NCBI GenBank assembly: GCA_947496465.1
Contig: CANMCX010000001.1
Location: 806,001 to 870,000 of the forward strand
Length of the DNA: 64,000 nt
Source of the DNA: Marinifilum_A sediminis
GTDB taxonomy: Bacteria > Bacteroidota > Bacteroidia > Bacteroidales > Marinifilaceae
Direction: 5' to 3'
The notes under the pieces are model-generated. The model saw only the letters and a program-made list of their open reading frames with translations, made no database searches and was not told where the DNA came from. The position numbers were made by a program, and so were the translations under genes. Of the stretch, positions 62,809 through 64,000 are shown piece by piece. Every line of letters begins with the position of its first letter. Positions within the stretch are counted from its first letter, which is position 1.

Positions 62809-63729
62809 ATGAAGAATACAATAAAATCACTAGCTGCTTTATTCCTGATTTTTCTTTTCTCAGGTTCAGTAGTTAACGCTCAGGATTGGACGATTCCAAA
62901 CTCAGCTAAGAAGAAACAAAATCCTTACGAAGCAACTTCTAAAAATGTAAGTTCAGGTAAGAAAATATACAACATACATTGTAAGTCTTGTCATGGTGAT
63001 CCAACAATGGCGAATATGCTTCCTTTGGCTCCAGTAGCTCCTACAGACTTAGGTGCACAAAATTTCCTTGTTCAATCGGATGGAGAAATTTACTATAAGG
63101 TAAATAAAGGAAAAGGTGCAATGCCTACCTTCGAAAAAACCTTAAGCGACGAAGACAAGTGGATGGTATTATCATACTTACGTTCATTTGATAAGAACAA
63201 GAAGGTTGCTCAAAAAACTGTAGAAGTTAATAACCCTGAGGTTACTGAAGTTAAGTTAGAACTTAAGGTTCAAGATGCTGACAAAAAGATGATGGCACTA
63301 CTGACTGGTCTGACTAAAAAAGGAAAACGAGTAGGTCTTCAAGGTATCGAAATGAGCTTTCTCGTAAAAAGAAGCTTTGGTTACCTTGATGTATCAGGAG
63401 AGGATCCTTATACCAATGAAAAAGGTGAAGTTGAGGTTCTTTTCCCTAATGATTTACCAGGAGATCGTGAAGGTCAGGTGAATTTACTTGTGAAAGTTAC
63501 TGATGATGCTTTTTATGGCAAAATGGAAGAAGCCAGAGTGGTTACTTTGGGTGTTCCAACCGATCCTAAAAACCCATTGGACGAAAGAGCAATGTGGGGA
63601 ACAAGAGCAAATGCCCCTATCTGGATTATTATGACTTTTGTTGGTGGTGTTGTTTCAATTTGGAGTATCATCTTTTTGGTATTGTTCCAAATGATAAAAC
63701 TTCCAAAATTGGCAACTAAAAAAGACTAA
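62809..63729 (+). CDS. Membrane-anchored monohaem cytochrome c of the NrfD module
   Basis: 306 residues. Signal peptide (1-24), a monohaem domain with CKSCH (C58-H62) and a likely Met ligand in KGAMPTFEKT, an Ig-like beta-domain (about 145-255), then one C-terminal membrane helix (about 270-293). The anchor keeps the haem domain at the inner membrane's periplasmic face next to the NrfD/Fe-S pair, so it is the probable electron acceptor and could hand on to an oxidase. Confidence 0.87.
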   Translation: MKNTIKSLAALFLIFLFSGSVVNAQDWTIPNSAKKKQNPYEATSKNVSSGKKIYNIHCKSCHGDPTMANMLPLAPVAPTDLGAQNFLVQSDGEIYYKVNKGKGAMPTFEKTLSDEDKWMVLSYLRSFDKNKKVAQKTVEVNNPEVTEVKLELKVQDADKKMMALLTGLTKKGKRVGLQGIEMSFLVKRSFGYLDVSGEDPYTNEKGEVEVLFPNDLPGDREGQVNLLVKVTDDAFYGKMEEARVVTLGVPTDPKNPLDERAMWGTRANAPIWIIMTFVGGVVSIWSIIFLVLFQMIKLPKLATKKD

Positions 63730-63863
63730 TCAGATTCTTCATTTTCTTTCTTTTTAGATTTTGACGGTCTTCCCAATTTGTAAAGAAGATAACCAATACC
63801 TATAAGAAAATGAAAAGCTACTATGCCGACAAGGACATAGATTAAATTAGAATCTGTTCTCAT
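63726..63863 (-). CDS. Small single-helix membrane protein, function unknown
   Basis: 45 residues: MRTDSNLI, then a hydrophobic helix (about 7-28, YVLVGIVAFHFLIGIGYLLY), then a basic/acidic tail rich in Lys and Glu (SKSKKKENEESD). The stop overlaps the cytochrome stop codon on the other strand, and the start lies 30 bases from the next gene. Its size recalls small subunits or assembly factors of cbb3 oxidases such as CcoQ/CcoS, but the sequence does not prove this and it is on the opposite strand. Confidence 0.5.
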   Translation of the reverse strand: MRTDSNLIYVLVGIVAFHFLIGIGYLLYKLGRPSKSKKKENEESD

Positions 63864-63893
63864 AATTAGAAATTAAATTACACGCTCTGCAAG

Positions 63894-64000
63894 ATGGCAA
63901 AAATGCAGCAAGATACAAAAAACGAAATCTGTGTTCACTGTGGCGACAACTGTGGCAAGCATCCTGTAATGTGGGATGGCAAAGCATTTTGTTGCAATGG
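63894..64000 (+). CDS. N-terminus of a CcoI/FixI-type copper-transporting P-type ATPase, partial
   Basis: 35 codons before the window ends. The N-terminal metal-binding motif is clear: ICVHCGDNCGKHPVMWDGKA, then FCCNG. This cysteine pattern begins heavy-metal ATPases that supply copper to cbb3 oxidases (CcoI/FixI). Two candidate starts, at 63894 and 63903; the first is used. It suggests that cbb3 oxidase genes follow outside the window. Confidence 0.8.
   Translation, partial: MAKMQQDTKNEICVHCGDNCGKHPVMWDGKAFCCN

Noticed and set aside
1..64000. Insertion sequences, prophage genes, CRISPR arrays, rRNA genes
   Set aside because: No transposase, integrase, phage structural gene, regular repeat-spacer array or rRNA-like stretch was found on either strand.

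Overview
The window is AT-rich chromosomal DNA from a member of the Bacteroidota, most likely a marine or anaerobe-related lineage of the Marinilabiliales type (Marinifilaceae-like). The assignment is an inference. It rests on promoters of the Bacteroidota form TTTG-N19/21-TAnnTTTG, almost no Shine-Dalgarno sequences, an alternative complex III operon, a PorV/PorQ-type protein linked to type IX secretion, a one-polypeptide hybrid two-component regulator, a fused DAHP synthase/chorismate mutase and the Bacteroidota-type GlmU-like protein. No insertion sequence, prophage, CRISPR array or rRNA operon was seen.

Layout. 1-6.3 kb: an SLC12-like transporter, a signal-less metal/corrinoid-binding protein, coaD, a serine hydrolase and a TlpA-like protein, all rightward. 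6.4-9.8 kb: OsmC divergent from a Crp/Fnr regulator, then NUDIX divergent from pyrE and an SRPBCC protein. 9.9-12.7 kb: a small His-rich protein and a TonB-dependent receptor with a His/Glu-rich loop, with their own strong promoter. 12.7-18.7 kb: birA, rsfS, ftsH, cdsA, psd and an SDR. 18.9-33.3 kb: a respiratory block in which a rightward caa3 oxidase operon (SCO, CtaD of the A2 type, CtaE, subunit IV, CoxB with fused cytochrome c, CyoE, a copper-type HMA lipoprotein) converges on a leftward alternative complex III operon (ActA-B-C-D-F-E). 33.7-40.4 kb: a leftward run of seven mostly uncharacterised envelope proteins, with a TPR-type hybrid sensor kinase at 40.8-43.7 kb on the same strand. 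44-58.5 kb: housekeeping and envelope genes (epimerase-like, AI-2E transporter, lon, GlmU-like, rpmE2, GNAT-like, Bax inhibitor, AlkD-like, tRNA-His, PorV/PorQ-like, pssA, CPBP, DUF3857). 58.7-59.8 kb: the DAHP synthase/chorismate mutase fusion. 60.5-64 kb: a second, compact Fe-S/NrfD/cytochrome c module followed by the first codons of a CcoI-type copper ATPase.

How it fits together. The central block codes for both halves of a menaquinol-to-oxygen chain: alternative complex III passes electrons to a caa3 oxidase, and SCO and the HMA lipoprotein probably supply copper. The end of the window holds what looks like a reduced paralogue of alternative complex III: an Fe-S subunit resembling the C-terminal half of ActB, an ActC-like NrfD subunit and a membrane-anchored monohaem cytochrome. 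It lies beside a gene of the cbb3 copper-insertion type. That module is the best candidate here for a poorly described system. The seven-gene envelope cluster and the His-rich receptor pair come next.
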